DNA of 64,000 nt from the NCBI GenBank assembly GCA_963711315.1, contig CAVQDQ010000005.1:124001-188000 (forward strand), in the 5' to 3' direction. Each line of letters opens with the position of its first letter. Position 1 is the stretch's first letter. This document shows positions 53,762 through 62,451 of the stretch, piece after piece. The notes below the pieces were generated by a model. That model did no database searches and was not told the DNA's origin. It saw only the letters and a program-made list of their open reading frames with translations. A program made the position numbers and the translations under genes. Origin of the DNA: PALSA-612 sp963711315 (GTDB taxonomy: Bacteria; Actinomycetota; Thermoleophilia; Gaiellales; Gaiellaceae).

Positions 53762-55399
53762 CTACGACGCCGTCAGAACCAAGACCCAGTCGCCCGCTCC
53801 ATCTGCATGTGTGCCGGAAGGCTTGAACTGGCGGCGACCGGTGTTGGGAAACGGTGAGCCGGCGACAGGGGTGTACTTCCCGCGCGACGGGTCGAACCAG
53901 CGAGCGCGAACCCGCCCCGAGAGCTTCGTCATGTCGACTGTGATCGCGCGAACGCTAGGAATGTAGGCAACGACCAGCTTGCCGTCTGGTGTTCGGGCGG
54001 CCGTGACGTAGTCGTTGTCGTTGGGCGATCCGCGGGTGGCAAATTTACCGTAACCGGCGGTCACGACAGCGTGGCGGTCGTCAGGAACCAGCTTGTACCA
54101 CGGCCTTGCGGCGAAGAACCTGCTCGCATAGAGCATCTGTTGCGAGCCCGGCGTGTCCAGGTGGTTTTGCCATCCCTCGATGAACTGCCACGTGTACTTG
54201 TTGCCGTAGAACTGCCCCGAGGCGCCGCTCAGCATCGACCAGTACTCCTGCCGCCGCAAGGTTTCGAGATTCACCGGGTAGTGCCATGCCTCGAACTCGT
54301 AGTTGGCCTCGACCATTACGGTGGGTAGGTGGCGAGGCAGGCGGTACTCCTTGAGGAGCTCTGCGTACGTCGGTGCGTACGTGTAGACGGAGTCGACGCT
54401 GATGAACGGCCTCCAGGTCTCGTCGTCCAGGGAACTGCTGACCTTGTAGTTGAGCTCAACGGTTTGGAGTTGCCCGGGGTCGGCATCTCTGATGCCTCGT
54501 GCGATCGCCTGGACGCGCGCCGTGTCGCTCCGGGTCCGCCAGGTCTGAAAGTCGTTGCCGCTGAACCAGATGATGTTCGGAAACTCGCCGTATCGCTTGC
54601 CGAGGTACCGTCCATAGCCATACGCCGTCTCGACACTGTTGCTCCGCAGCACTTGTAGCCACCCGGAAACCTCGATTGGATTGAGGAAGAGGACCATCCG
54701 GTACTTCTGCGCGAGCCTGATCGTGCGATCTGCCCGGGCGAAGTAGGCCTCGTTGGGCGTCGACATGTCGCCGGGAGTGGTGAAAGGGCGGATGCCGTCG
54801 TACGTCGTGCCGTCCGCCCGCCCGCCCGCCAGCGTGGTACAGATGATGCACAGCAGGTTGACCCACAACGCGTTGTACCCCGCCGCCCGGCGGTTGGCGA
54901 GGAACCGTTCAGCGTCCGCCACCGAGAGGTTCATTGTCAGTGCCTGCGGGGAGTCGCCCACGAACATGAACGGCACGTTGCGCTGATCGACCAGGTACCG
55001 CCGGGCGGGTCCGACTTTCAGCGGATACACGGGATTTGAGCCTTTCGCCGGCGTCGCTAGAGAGACAGTGGAGGAGCGAACGACTTCTCCAGCACGATCG
55101 AGGCTCGCTACTCGGTAGACGTACCGCGTTGCAGCCCGACGCCGCGTGTCTGCATAACGTGTCCGCGACGTCGTTCCGACGAGCGAGCCGTCCCGGAAGA
55201 TGCGAAAGCGAGCATCGCCGGCGCCCTTGCTCCACAAGAGCTGGATCTCCGAGGATGAGAGCGCAACGCCCGTCAACTCTGGGGGCGTGGCGGCCTCTGC
55301 CGCGAAACGAGACGAGAACAACGCCGCCGCTCCGGCAGCGGCGCACACGATCAGAATGCCCCCAAGAATCACACGGCGTGTGTTAGTGGCTCGTGCCAC
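53762..55399 (-). CDS. Secreted DUF4038/apiosidase-like glycoside hydrolase-type protein
   Basis: 545 aa. N-terminal signal/anchor (VILGGILIVCAAAGAAALF), an Fn3-like domain (about 38-120), then a TIM-barrel of the DUF4038 type (about 130-450: FMFVGDSPQALTMNLSVADAERFLANRRAAGYNALWVN; YGEFPNIIWFSGNDFQTW; PTVMVEANYEF; YWSMLSGASGQFYGNKYTW) and a C-terminal beta domain (VRARWFDPSRGKYTPV). Likely acidic residues are Asp in GND and Glu in VEANYE. Such proteins are exported glycosidases; it may trim or release the polysaccharide made here. Convergent with the priming gene. Confidence 0.85.
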   Translation of the reverse strand: MARATNTRRVILGGILIVCAAAGAAALFSSRFAAEAATPPELTGVALSSSEIQLLWSKGAGDARFRIFRDGSLVGTTSRTRYADTRRRAATRYVYRVASLDRAGEVVRSSTVSLATPAKGSNPVYPLKVGPARRYLVDQRNVPFMFVGDSPQALTMNLSVADAERFLANRRAAGYNALWVNLLCIICTTLAGGRADGTTYDGIRPFTTPGDMSTPNEAYFARADRTIRLAQKYRMVLFLNPIEVSGWLQVLRSNSVETAYGYGRYLGKRYGEFPNIIWFSGNDFQTWRTRSDTARVQAIARGIRDADPGQLQTVELNYKVSSSLDDETWRPFISVDSVYTYAPTYAELLKEYRLPRHLPTVMVEANYEFEAWHYPVNLETLRRQEYWSMLSGASGQFYGNKYTWQFIEGWQNHLDTPGSQQMLYASRFFAARPWYKLVPDDRHAVVTAGYGKFATRGSPNDNDYVTAARTPDGKLVVAYIPSVRAITVDMTKLSGRVRARWFDPSRGKYTPVAGSPFPNTGRRQFKPSGTHADGAGDWVLVLTAS

Positions 55400-55411
55400 A
55401 GAAGCTCGAGG

Positions 55412-56114
55412 TCAGTCGGCGGCGACGGACTCCGCCAAAGCCGTTGTGCGTTCGCTACGGACGCCGTTGTTCGTCGGTAGCAGACCGTTCAACTGTGCCC
55501 AGCGACCGGCTTCGGTCCGATTCGCTACGTGGAGCTTTCGGTAGATGTTCGAGAGATGGAACTTCACCGTCTGCTGCGTGACCCAGAGCATCTTCGCCAG
55601 CTCGGCGTTCGAGAATCCTTCGGCGACGAGTCTGAGGATCTCGAGCTCGCGCCGGGTCAGCTCGGGGTGGTCGAGCACGGGCTCTGGGGATGAGTTGATG
55701 TCCGTGATGGCCGCAGAGGCGCGGAAGTACATAGAGGACTCGAACGTCTGGCGTACGGCGACTGCGAGGTCGTCCGGGTGCGCCTTCTTGACGACGTACG
55801 CCGCAGCTCCGGCCGCGAGTGCAGCGTTGACGTCCGCGGGGTCACCCGAGTTCGACAACACGATTGCCTTGAGGTCCGGATACTGCTGGAGCACGGCGCC
55901 GAGCCAGGAATGCCCGCGCGAGTCGTTCTCTCTCGTGGTTTCTATGAACGAGCAGCTCAGGTTCGAGCTCCTCGATCAGGCGGCTCGCCTCGTCGAACGA
56001 TGTCGTCTTCCCTGCGACCTCGACAGACACGCGTCCAAGCACCTCTTCCACCGCTTCCAGCCACAGTGGATGTGGGTCGACAAGTACAGCTCTTCGTTGC
56101 CCCAAACCAGACAT
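55412..56114 (-). CDS. LuxR-family response regulator with Asp-less receiver, one-base frameshift
   Basis: About 234 aa after repair. Receiver-like domain: RRAVLVDPHPLWLEAVEEVL, ELEPELLVIETTREND, KAIVLSNSG, GAAAYVVKKAHPDDL (Lys kept). The phosphoacceptor position after LLVI reads Glu rather than Asp. A GerE helix-turn-helix follows: LTRRELEILRLVAEGFSNAELAKML, TVKFHLSNIYRKL. One extra T near 55945 breaks the frame. The ATG at 56114 has GGGGGAG 4 nt upstream. It is near the end of the polysaccharide locus and probably controls it, perhaps without phosphorylation. Confidence 0.82.
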
Positions 56115-56388
56115 CTACTCCCCCCATGGTTAGTTCGATCTCCCCTTGCCGACATCATTTAAGGGCAAGGAGGGCTGCCTGTAAAGGACCCTGAACATGT
56201 CTTTAACATTCCATTGAGCAGGCTTTTTCCGGCACAGGGCATCACCTTGGGGAAAGTTCTGTGGAATGTTGTCCACAGGACGTTCGTCCAGTCCAGCTCG
56301 AAAGCACGGTCCACGCTGCGCCTCAGCAGCGCTCGCGGCCGCGGTCCGCTTCAGCTGCCGTTCAGGTCTCGGCTGGCTTGGATCTCGC

Positions 56389-56703
56389 TCAAGGAGGCGT
56401 GGCCGACCCGAGCGCTACGCATGTCCGCAGCAGCTCGAGCTGTCCGGATCCGTCCTCTGTCCCTCGGTGGTTACCGCGTCCGCGGCTCGGAGGAAGGAAC
56501 ACGATCGTGGCCGATGATGCAACCCGTCGAGCGGCCTCGATAAACGTGGAATCGGCGACGAGCACGTCGGGTTGGAGTGCGTCGAACATCTCCACCGCCT
56601 CGTCGGCGCTCTCCGCCCTGCCAAGGATCTCGACGTCCGGGTCACGGAGGAGTTCCGCGACATTCTCTGACTGTCCATCCCTTGCCGCTAGCAGTATGCG
56701 CAC
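56389..56703 (-). CDS. Short receiver-like protein, possibly truncated
   Basis: 104 aa. MRILLAARDGQSENVAELL, EILGRAESADEAVEMFDALQPDVLVADSTF match the first three strands of a response-regulator receiver with an Asp at the phosphorylation position, and ATIVFL matches the fourth. The usual fifth strand and Lys are missing and the last 35 residues are low-complexity, so the gene may be decayed or frameshifted. No output domain is attached. The 274-bp gap between it and 56114 shows nothing recognisable. Confidence 0.5.
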   Translation of the reverse strand: MRILLAARDGQSENVAELLRDPDVEILGRAESADEAVEMFDALQPDVLVADSTFIEAARRVASSATIVFLPPSRGRGNHRGTEDGSGQLELLRTCVALGSATPP

Positions 56704-56823
56704 TCTAAGGCCTCTCGATTGAATAGCTCGCGTGCGTGTGTGGATCGATTCTCGTTCAGGCTCGGAGTCGCGGGCAACCTGCGAATGGGGAGGATGACCC
56801 CCCCGAAAGGAAAGGCGTAATTC

Positions 56824-57232
56824 CTACCCTAACCCACCGCGAGACTCGCCGCCCCACTCCTCGGGGGCGACGTCGGCGATCGACTGCGAGAACGTCCACG
56901 TGTGGCCGCCGAGGTCGACTGCCGTGTACTGCCGCTCGCCGTAGGGGTGATCTGTGGGTGGCCGAGACCCGGGCGTCCTGAGCGGATGCGTTGGCGTGAT
57001 GCGCGTCCACGTCCTCGACGCGAACCATCACGTTCCCGCCTCCTGAGCCAGAGCCGCCATCGGTCACGGCCACCGCAGCATCGCCGATCGCGAGCTGCGC
57101 ACGATGGCTGCCGGCGCGCCAGCGCTCGGTGAAGCCGAACGTCTCGCAGAGCCACTCCACTGCCTCCCCGACGTCCTCGTAGGCGAGGACGGGAATGACG
57201 GGCGACGTCGGCATGGAGCGGTTGCTGAGCAT
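56824..57232 (-). CDS. VOC family protein, one-base frameshift
   Basis: About 135 aa after repair. VIPVLAYEDVGEAVEWLCETFGF, AQLAIGDAAVAVTDGG, VMVRVEDVDAHHANA, then after an extra base near 56975, PPTDHPYGERQYTAVDLGGHTWTFSQSIADVAPEEWGGE. This is the glyoxalase/bleomycin-resistance fold; the C-terminal TWTFSQS ending is common in PhnB-like actinobacterial members. The ATG at 57232 follows GAGGGG by 7 nt. It lies just downstream of the small zincin gene. The substrate is unknown. Confidence 0.8.
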
Positions 57233-57248
57233 GCGGTTCCCCTCTGCG

Positions 57249-57599
57249 TCAGTAGCGGTCGAGCTCGACGAGCCGCTCGTCGCTGATCCCGAAGTGGTGC
57301 GCGACCTCGTGCAGCACGACGCGCCGGATCTCACGCGTGAGGCGATCCGGGTCGCCTCCGTACAGCCGCTCGAGTGGCGCGCGGAAGATCGTGATCTTGT
57401 CCGGCAGCGTGCCGCCGTAGAACGCCCCGCGACGCGTCAGCGGAATGCCCTGATAGAGACCGAGTAAAGGCATGCCTGCCGGCGGCTCGTCTTCGACGAC
57501 CACCTCGACATTGGACATCGACTCGCGGAGATCGCGCGGCAGCGCGTCGAGCGCGTCGCGGACGGCATCGTCGAAGTCGAGCCCGGTCGTGTCCATCAC
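57249..57599 (-). CDS. Minimal zincin-type metallopeptidase family protein
   Basis: 116-aa single-domain protein. VLHEVAHHFGISDERLVELDRY ends the sequence: HEVAH gives two zinc ligands and the active Glu, and the later Asp-Glu segment completes the site, as in the small metallopeptidases (minimal gluzincin) widespread in Actinobacteria. FDDAVRDALDALPRDL, LGLYQGIPLTRRG and DKITIFRAPLERLY are the conserved upstream parts. Start at GTG 57599 or ATG 57596. Physiological substrate unknown. Confidence 0.87.
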   Translation of the reverse strand: MMDTTGLDFDDAVRDALDALPRDLRESMSNVEVVVEDEPPAGMPLLGLYQGIPLTRRGAFYGGTLPDKITIFRAPLERLYGGDPDRLTREIRRVVLHEVAHHFGISDERLVELDRY

Positions 57600-57641
57600 G
57601 CCAGGCTAGCTACGCCAGACGTGCCTCGGGCGCCAGACCGC

Positions 57642-59951
57642 CTATGCCGGCGGGGCGGTGCCGTCGGGGAGCAGCGGCAGCGAGCGAAGCCGCGCGCCGG
57701 AGGCGGCAAAGATTGCGTTGGCCACAGCCGGAGCGACACAGACGATCGGTGTCTCGCCGGCTCCGGACGAGGGTACGTCGGGTCGGTCGAGCAGGACGAC
57801 GTCGATCGCGGGCACGTCGCTGAAGCGCGGCACGCGGTACTCGGAGAGCGATCGGGTGACGAGGCGTCCCTGCGCGAATCTCACCTGCTCGAAGAGCGCC
57901 CCGCCGAGACCCATGATCGTCGCGCCCTCGATCTGGTTCACGAGGTTGTCCGAGTCGACGATCGCGCCACAGTCGAACGCCGTGACGAGTCTCGTCACGC
58001 GGATCGCCCCATCGTCGCCGGTGACCTCGGCGCACGTCGCGACGTAGGCACCCTTCTCGACGCCGCAGGCGATGCCGAGCCCAGGTCGTTCGCTCCAGCC
58101 CGCTCGTTCGGCCGCTGCGCGGAGGACGTCGGCCAAGCGTTCGTCCTCGAGGTGCCGCAGCCGCAGCTCGACCGGGTCGGCGCCGAGGCTGTGCGCAAGC
58201 TCGTCGACGTGCGACTCGCGGGCGAAGTGGTTGGCGGTAGCGCCGATCCCGCGGTACGAACCCTGGCGCAAGGGCGACTCAGCAGGCTGAAAGACAAGCC
58301 GCTGGTCGGCGATCGCGTAGGGGCAGCTGATTCCAGCCGCGCCGGACCCGATGTTCAGAAAGTCCCAGGCGCGGAGCGTGCCATCGGAGCTGGCGCCACT
58401 GCGTACGTCGATGATGGCCGCCGGGCGAACGTATGCCGCCTCGAACTCCTCGGCGCGGCTCCAACGTACCTTCACCGGCTGCCCGGCGTCGCGCGAGAGC
58501 CGGGCGGCCTCGATCGCCACCTCCCCGCGGTGCTTTCCGCCGAAGGCGGACCCGGCGGTCGGTGCCACGACGCGCACGCGATCCTCCGAGACGCCGAGCT
58601 CTTTCGCCAGCTCCGCTCTGACGCCGAACGGGCGCTGTGTCCCTGTCCACACCGTCAGTCGGTCGCCGTCCCACTCGGCGAGCGCCGCGCGTGTCTCGAG
58701 CGGAACGTGCGCGATATAGGCGGTCGTGTACGTCGCATCGAGCCGGACCGCGGCGTCGGCGAGCGCGCGCTCGACGTCGCCTAGCTCCTGAGTCGACCGT
58801 TCGCCGGCGGGATGCGAGCGCAGGTGAGCCTCGAGCTCGTCCTCGTCCGGCCCCACCATCGGGACCGGCTTTGGCGGCGCCGATTCGTTTCGAACGCCGG
58901 GTCGCGTGAGGTCGCTGGGGAAGCGGACGCGGCCGATGACGATCTCGAGCCCGCCGCGTCGCGTGACGCTCTCTGTCGGTCGCGGCGGACCCGTCTGGGC
59001 CGCAGCGATCTCCACTCGGCGCTCGCCCGGCTCGAGTGGTCGCGTGTCGAGCGCACGCCGCGCGGCAGCGGCCGCGGCTCGCAGCAGCGGTGCGGCGTCC
59101 GGCATGGAGCGGCTGCCGAACGTGCCCGCGTCGTAGGGGCAGAGGTCGGTGTCACCCATCACGAGGCGCACCGAGTCGACCGGCACCTCGAGCTCCGCGG
59201 CCACGAGCAGCGAGAGCGCCGTCCGGTTGCCCTGCCCTACATCGACCTTGCCTGTGAATGCGGTCACCGCTCTGTCGCCATCGACGTGGAGCCACGCGCC
59301 CGCGCTGGTCGACCACGTGCCTTCCGCGGGCTCCGGCTCGACGGCCACGATGAGCCCGTCGGGCAGCACTGCGAACCAGTCTCGCTCGGCTGCAGGGACG
59401 AGATCCCATGGCCGCGCCGGCCGATCGAGCACCGGCTCCGTCTGTGGCGTATACGACACGGGCTGCAGCTCTGCCGCCCGGCGAACGGCGCGAATGATCC
59501 GCGGATAGGCGCAGCACCGGCAGATGTTCCCTTCCAGCGCCGCGACGATCGCAGTCTCGTCGGGATTCGGATCGACTGCCAATAACGCCGCCGCCGACAT
59601 GATCATCCCCGGCGTGCAGTACCCGCACTGGAACGCAGCCACGTCGAGGAACGCTCGTTGCAGCGGATGGAGCGTCCCTGCCGGTGCCAGCCCCTCCAGC
59701 GTCGTCACCGGTCGCTCAGCCACGTCGACTGCCGTCACCACGCAGGATCGCACCGGCTTGCCGTCGACGAGAACCGTGCAAGCCCCGCATACGCCTTCCC
59801 CGCACCCGGGCTTCGCGGCGGTCAGCCCCAGCTGCTCGCGGAGTACCGACAGCAGCGTCCTCTCAGCCCCAATGGGCGAGTCGTGCGCGACGCCGTTTAC
59901 GACCAGCCGCACGCTTCGACTACGGCTGATGTCGCCGACGCTGGGGAGCAT
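57642..59951 (-). CDS. Fused [2Fe-2S] / molybdopterin-binding oxidoreductase (xanthine dehydrogenase family)
   Basis: 769 aa. The N-terminal 165 residues form a two-cluster ferredoxin subunit: GCGEGVCGACTVLVDG and QCGYCTPGMIM ... EGNICRCCAYPRI. The rest is an IorB/CoxL-like molybdenum domain: AFTGKVDVGQGNRTALSLL, GSAFGGKHRGE, RQGSYRGIGATANHFARE and the catalytic Glu in SSGAGETPIVCVAPA. The stretch after RFPSDLTRPG is short, as if much of the a/b hammerhead were missing. It would hydroxylate an aldehyde or N-heterocycle. TACAGT is 8 nt before the ATG at 59951. No separate FAD subunit is nearby. Confidence 0.87.
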   Translation of the reverse strand: MLPSVGDISRSRSVRLVVNGVAHDSPIGAERTLLSVLREQLGLTAAKPGCGEGVCGACTVLVDGKPVRSCVVTAVDVAERPVTTLEGLAPAGTLHPLQRAFLDVAAFQCGYCTPGMIMSAAALLAVDPNPDETAIVAALEGNICRCCAYPRIIRAVRRAAELQPVSYTPQTEPVLDRPARPWDLVPAAERDWFAVLPDGLIVAVEPEPAEGTWSTSAGAWLHVDGDRAVTAFTGKVDVGQGNRTALSLLVAAELEVPVDSVRLVMGDTDLCPYDAGTFGSRSMPDAAPLLRAAAAAARRALDTRPLEPGERRVEIAAAQTGPPRPTESVTRRGGLEIVIGRVRFPSDLTRPGVRNESAPPKPVPMVGPDEDELEAHLRSHPAGERSTQELGDVERALADAAVRLDATYTTAYIAHVPLETRAALAEWDGDRLTVWTGTQRPFGVRAELAKELGVSEDRVRVVAPTAGSAFGGKHRGEVAIEAARLSRDAGQPVKVRWSRAEEFEAAYVRPAAIIDVRSGASSDGTLRAWDFLNIGSGAAGISCPYAIADQRLVFQPAESPLRQGSYRGIGATANHFARESHVDELAHSLGADPVELRLRHLEDERLADVLRAAAERAGWSERPGLGIACGVEKGAYVATCAEVTGDDGAIRVTRLVTAFDCGAIVDSDNLVNQIEGATIMGLGGALFEQVRFAQGRLVTRSLSEYRVPRFSDVPAIDVVLLDRPDVPSSGAGETPIVCVAPAVANAIFAASGARLRSLPLLPDGTAPPA

Positions 59952-59987
59952 CGAGGGCCACTGTAGCCACGGCTGGCACCTTGATGG

Positions 59988-60293
59988 CTACGGCCCTGTC
60001 TTGCGACCGCAGCGTATTCCGGGCTGCTCGCGGTTCGTCACGAGCGACTCGCCTTCAAGCGTCACGCAGTAGATGACGATGTGCGGCTCGCCGAAGTTCA
60101 CGTTGCAGCGGAAGATCGTGCGGTCCTCGAACGACCTCCTCGTGCGCAGGCAGTAGACCCACTCGTAGGAGAGATGCTTGGAGACGAGGCGCGCCTCGAG
60201 CGCGGCCTGGACCTCTGCCGGGCTCGTTTTGCCGCTGCCGCCACAGCCGGCGAGAAGGACAAGCGTCGCGGCGACCGCCGCCGCGCGCCTCAC
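59988..60293 (-). CDS. Small lipoprotein
   Basis: 101 aa. MRRAAAVAATLVLLAGCGGSG is a lipoprotein signal peptide with the lipobox LAGC (Cys17). The mature part has EVQAALEARLVSKHLSYEWVYC and three further Cys, probably disulphide-bonded outside the membrane. No family was recognised. Its ATG overlaps the alcohol dehydrogenase stop (ATGA), so it is the last gene of that operon. Confidence 0.78.
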   Translation of the reverse strand: MRRAAAVAATLVLLAGCGGSGKTSPAEVQAALEARLVSKHLSYEWVYCLRTRRSFEDRTIFRCNVNFGEPHIVIYCVTLEGESLVTNREQPGIRCGRKTGP

Positions 60294-61322
60294 GGGGTCA
60301 TGACGATCTTCGTAGCCTCACGGCTGTCGAAGAGGCGGTACGCCTCGGCAGCGTCAGCGAGATCCATGCGATGCGTGACGACCGCGGGTGGGTCGAGCCG
60401 GCCGGCGGAGATCATCTCGATCAGCCGCTCGCGGTGGCCGAGCGAGTCGCCGATCGACCAGCGCATCGTCAGCTCCTTGGCGAACATCCGGCCGTTGTCG
60501 AGCGGGAAGTCGGGCTCGAAGTGGGCGCCGACGACCGAGACCATGCCGCGTCCTCGCGCGAGGCCGAGCGCCGCGTCGAGCGCGCCGGGCGAGCCGGCCG
60601 CCTCGACGACGACGTCGGCGCCGAGGCCGTCCGTCTCCGCCGCGATTGCCTCCCACGCCTCGTCTGGTCCGAGCGTGCGGGCGCCGAGCCCGGCGGCGAG
60701 CGCGCGCCGCTCCTCGATCCCGTCGACTGCGAAGACCGTTGCGCCGATGTCGAGTGCGACCATCACCGCCATCAACCCGACCGCGCCCAGACCGACGACG
60801 CACACGACGTCAGTGGGCTTCGTCTCTCCGCGGACGACGGCGTCGTAGGCCGTCGGCAGGTTGTCGGCGAGGAAGACGGCCGCCTCGTTGGATACCGCGT
60901 CGGGAAGCGGTGAGAGCACCGTGTCAGCGTGGGGGACACGGACGAGGTCGGCCTGAGCGCCGTCGAGACGGGGGTAGACACCCGAGTAGCCGAAGAGCGC
61001 GCGGCCGGAGCACTGCGTGACTCGGCCGGCGCGGCAGGCGGCGCACGTTCCGTCTGCGACGAGGCTCATGTTCACCACGCGAGTGCCGGTCCGGATCTTC
61101 GACACCTCCGGCGCCGACTTCGACGACCTTGCCCGCAAACTCGTGCCCCATGATCGTCCCGTACTCGAAGCCTGGGACGTGCCCGTGTAGCGGGCCGAGG
61201 TCGGCGCCGCAGATGGCCGCCGTGTCCACCCGGACGATCGCGTCCGTTCGCGCGAGGAGCACTGGATCCGCCACGTCCTCGACACGGACGTCGTTCGGGC
61301 CGCGGAGGACCACGGCCTTCAT
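60290..61322 (-). CDS. Zinc-dependent alcohol dehydrogenase (MDR superfamily), one-base frameshift
   Basis: About 343 aa after repair. MKAVVLRGPNDVRVEDV, AAICGADLGPLHGHVPG (catalytic Cys), GTIMGHEFAGKVVEVGA, then after an extra G near 61117, TRVVNMSLVADGTCAACRAGRVTQCSG (structural zinc cysteines). VGLGAVGLMAVMVALDIGATV is the NAD Rossmann motif. It resembles threonine/alcohol dehydrogenase-like enzymes. The ATG overlaps the VOC stop (ATGA). It probably oxidises an alcohol of the same pathway as the adjacent SDR and 3-hydroxyacyl-CoA dehydrogenase. Confidence 0.86.
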
Positions 61323-61708
61323 GCCGGCTGCTCGACCTCCACGAGGTAGCCGTCGGGGTCGACGCAGAAGAAGCGGCAGCCGCCCCACGGCGGCTCGTAG
61401 GGCTCGGCCAGCAAGCGGGCGCCCCTGCCTGCGAGCTCTGCGTGCATCGCCCGTGCGTCTGTCACCTCGACGACGAGCACGACGTCTGCCTTGCTCGGGT
61501 CGTGGGGCGCCCTCATCGTCACGCCGGGGCGGTCCTCGGCTGGGTGTCCCTGCTCTGCGAGTGAGAGGCGCGTTCCTGCGAGCATGAGCGTCGCGTAGGG
61601 CGGGTCGTCGTACGTTGCCTCGACCTCGAAACCGATCAGGTCGCGATAGAAGGCGAGCGAGCGGTCGACGTCGGAGACGGCGAGGATCACTCCGGCCCGG
61701 GTCGCCAT
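61319..61708 (-). CDS. VOC family protein (glyoxalase-like)
   Basis: 129 aa. VILAVSDVDRSLAFYRDLIGFEVEATYDDPPYATLMLAGTRLSLAEQ, VLVVEVTDARAMHAELAGRGARLL and CRFFCVDPDGYLVEVEQP form the two beta-alpha-beta-beta-beta modules, with His/Glu-type metal positions (final Glu in VEVEQ). The ATG at 61708 overlaps the SDR stop (TAATG). It may be an isomerase or dioxygenase for a pathway intermediate; the reaction is unknown. Confidence 0.85.
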   Translation of the reverse strand: MATRAGVILAVSDVDRSLAFYRDLIGFEVEATYDDPPYATLMLAGTRLSLAEQGHPAEDRPGVTMRAPHDPSKADVVLVVEVTDARAMHAELAGRGARLLAEPYEPPWGGCRFFCVDPDGYLVEVEQPA

Positions 61709-62433
61709 TAGTTGTGGGACATGCCGGCGTCCGAGACGAGCATTTGCCCCGTAATCCAGCCGGCCTCCTCGGACGCGAGGAACGCTACGGCGGGTGCGAT
61801 GTCGGCGGCGACCCCACGGCGGGGGATGGCCTGCAGCATCTGGACGAACTCGAACGCGTCCTGGTGCGGGCTCGCCATGACACCTTCGGTCTCCGTCAGC
61901 CCGGGTGCGACCGCGTTGACGGTGATGCCGTACTTGCCCACCTCGCGCGCCATTGCCCGCGTGAAGCCGAAGATGCCGCCTTTCGACGCCACGTAGTGCG
62001 CGAGGTTCGGCGTGCCGGCGAGCACGACGTTCGAGGCGAGGTTGACGATCCGGCCGTACCCCGCCTCGCGCATCGGCTTGTGCCCGTGGTGGCACGCGAG
62101 GAACGTCCCGTCGAGATTGACGGCCATGATGCGGCGCCACTCGGTGAAGTCGATGTCGTCCCACTCGGTGAAGGGGACGATGGCGGCGTTGTTCACGAGC
62201 ACGTCGAGCTTCCCGTAGGCGCCGACGGTCTCGTCGACCATGCGCTTGACGTCCGCCTCCTTGGAGATGTCGATCTCGAGACCCATCCCGCCCTCGGGCG
62301 CGGCGGCTTCCGCGCCCTTGATGTCAGCGACGACGACGGTCGCACCCTCGTCCGCGAGCTTGTCCGCGATCGCCTTGCCGATGCCCTGTCCACCGCCGGT
62401 AACGATCGCGACCCTGTCGTCCAGCTTGCCCAT
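61708..62433 (-). CDS. SDR family oxidoreductase
   Basis: 241 aa. TGGGQGIGKAIADKLADEG and ADIKGAE (NAD-type Asp after beta-2), NNAAIVPFTEW, the catalytic NLASNVVLAGTPNLAHYVASKGG and NAVAPGLTETEGV. GWITGQMLVSDAGMSHN ends the protein. The ATG follows GAGGAGGAG, the strongest ribosome site in this operon. Upstream gene is the lactonase-like enzyme, downstream the VOC protein; an alcohol or 3-hydroxy intermediate is a likely substrate. Confidence 0.9.
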   Translation of the reverse strand: MGKLDDRVAIVTGGGQGIGKAIADKLADEGATVVVADIKGAEAAAPEGGMGLEIDISKEADVKRMVDETVGAYGKLDVLVNNAAIVPFTEWDDIDFTEWRRIMAVNLDGTFLACHHGHKPMREAGYGRIVNLASNVVLAGTPNLAHYVASKGGIFGFTRAMAREVGKYGITVNAVAPGLTETEGVMASPHQDAFEFVQMLQAIPRRGVAADIAPAVAFLASEEAGWITGQMLVSDAGMSHN

Positions 62434-62451
62434 CGTCTCCTCCTCTTCCGC

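Noticed and set aside
56115..56388. Searched for an RNA gene or regulator between the two receiver-type genes
   Set aside because: No stem-loop or open frame with support was seen.
57621..58784. 387-codon plus-strand frame opposite the molybdenum enzyme
   Set aside because: Antisense shadow; the minus strand carries a complete enzyme.
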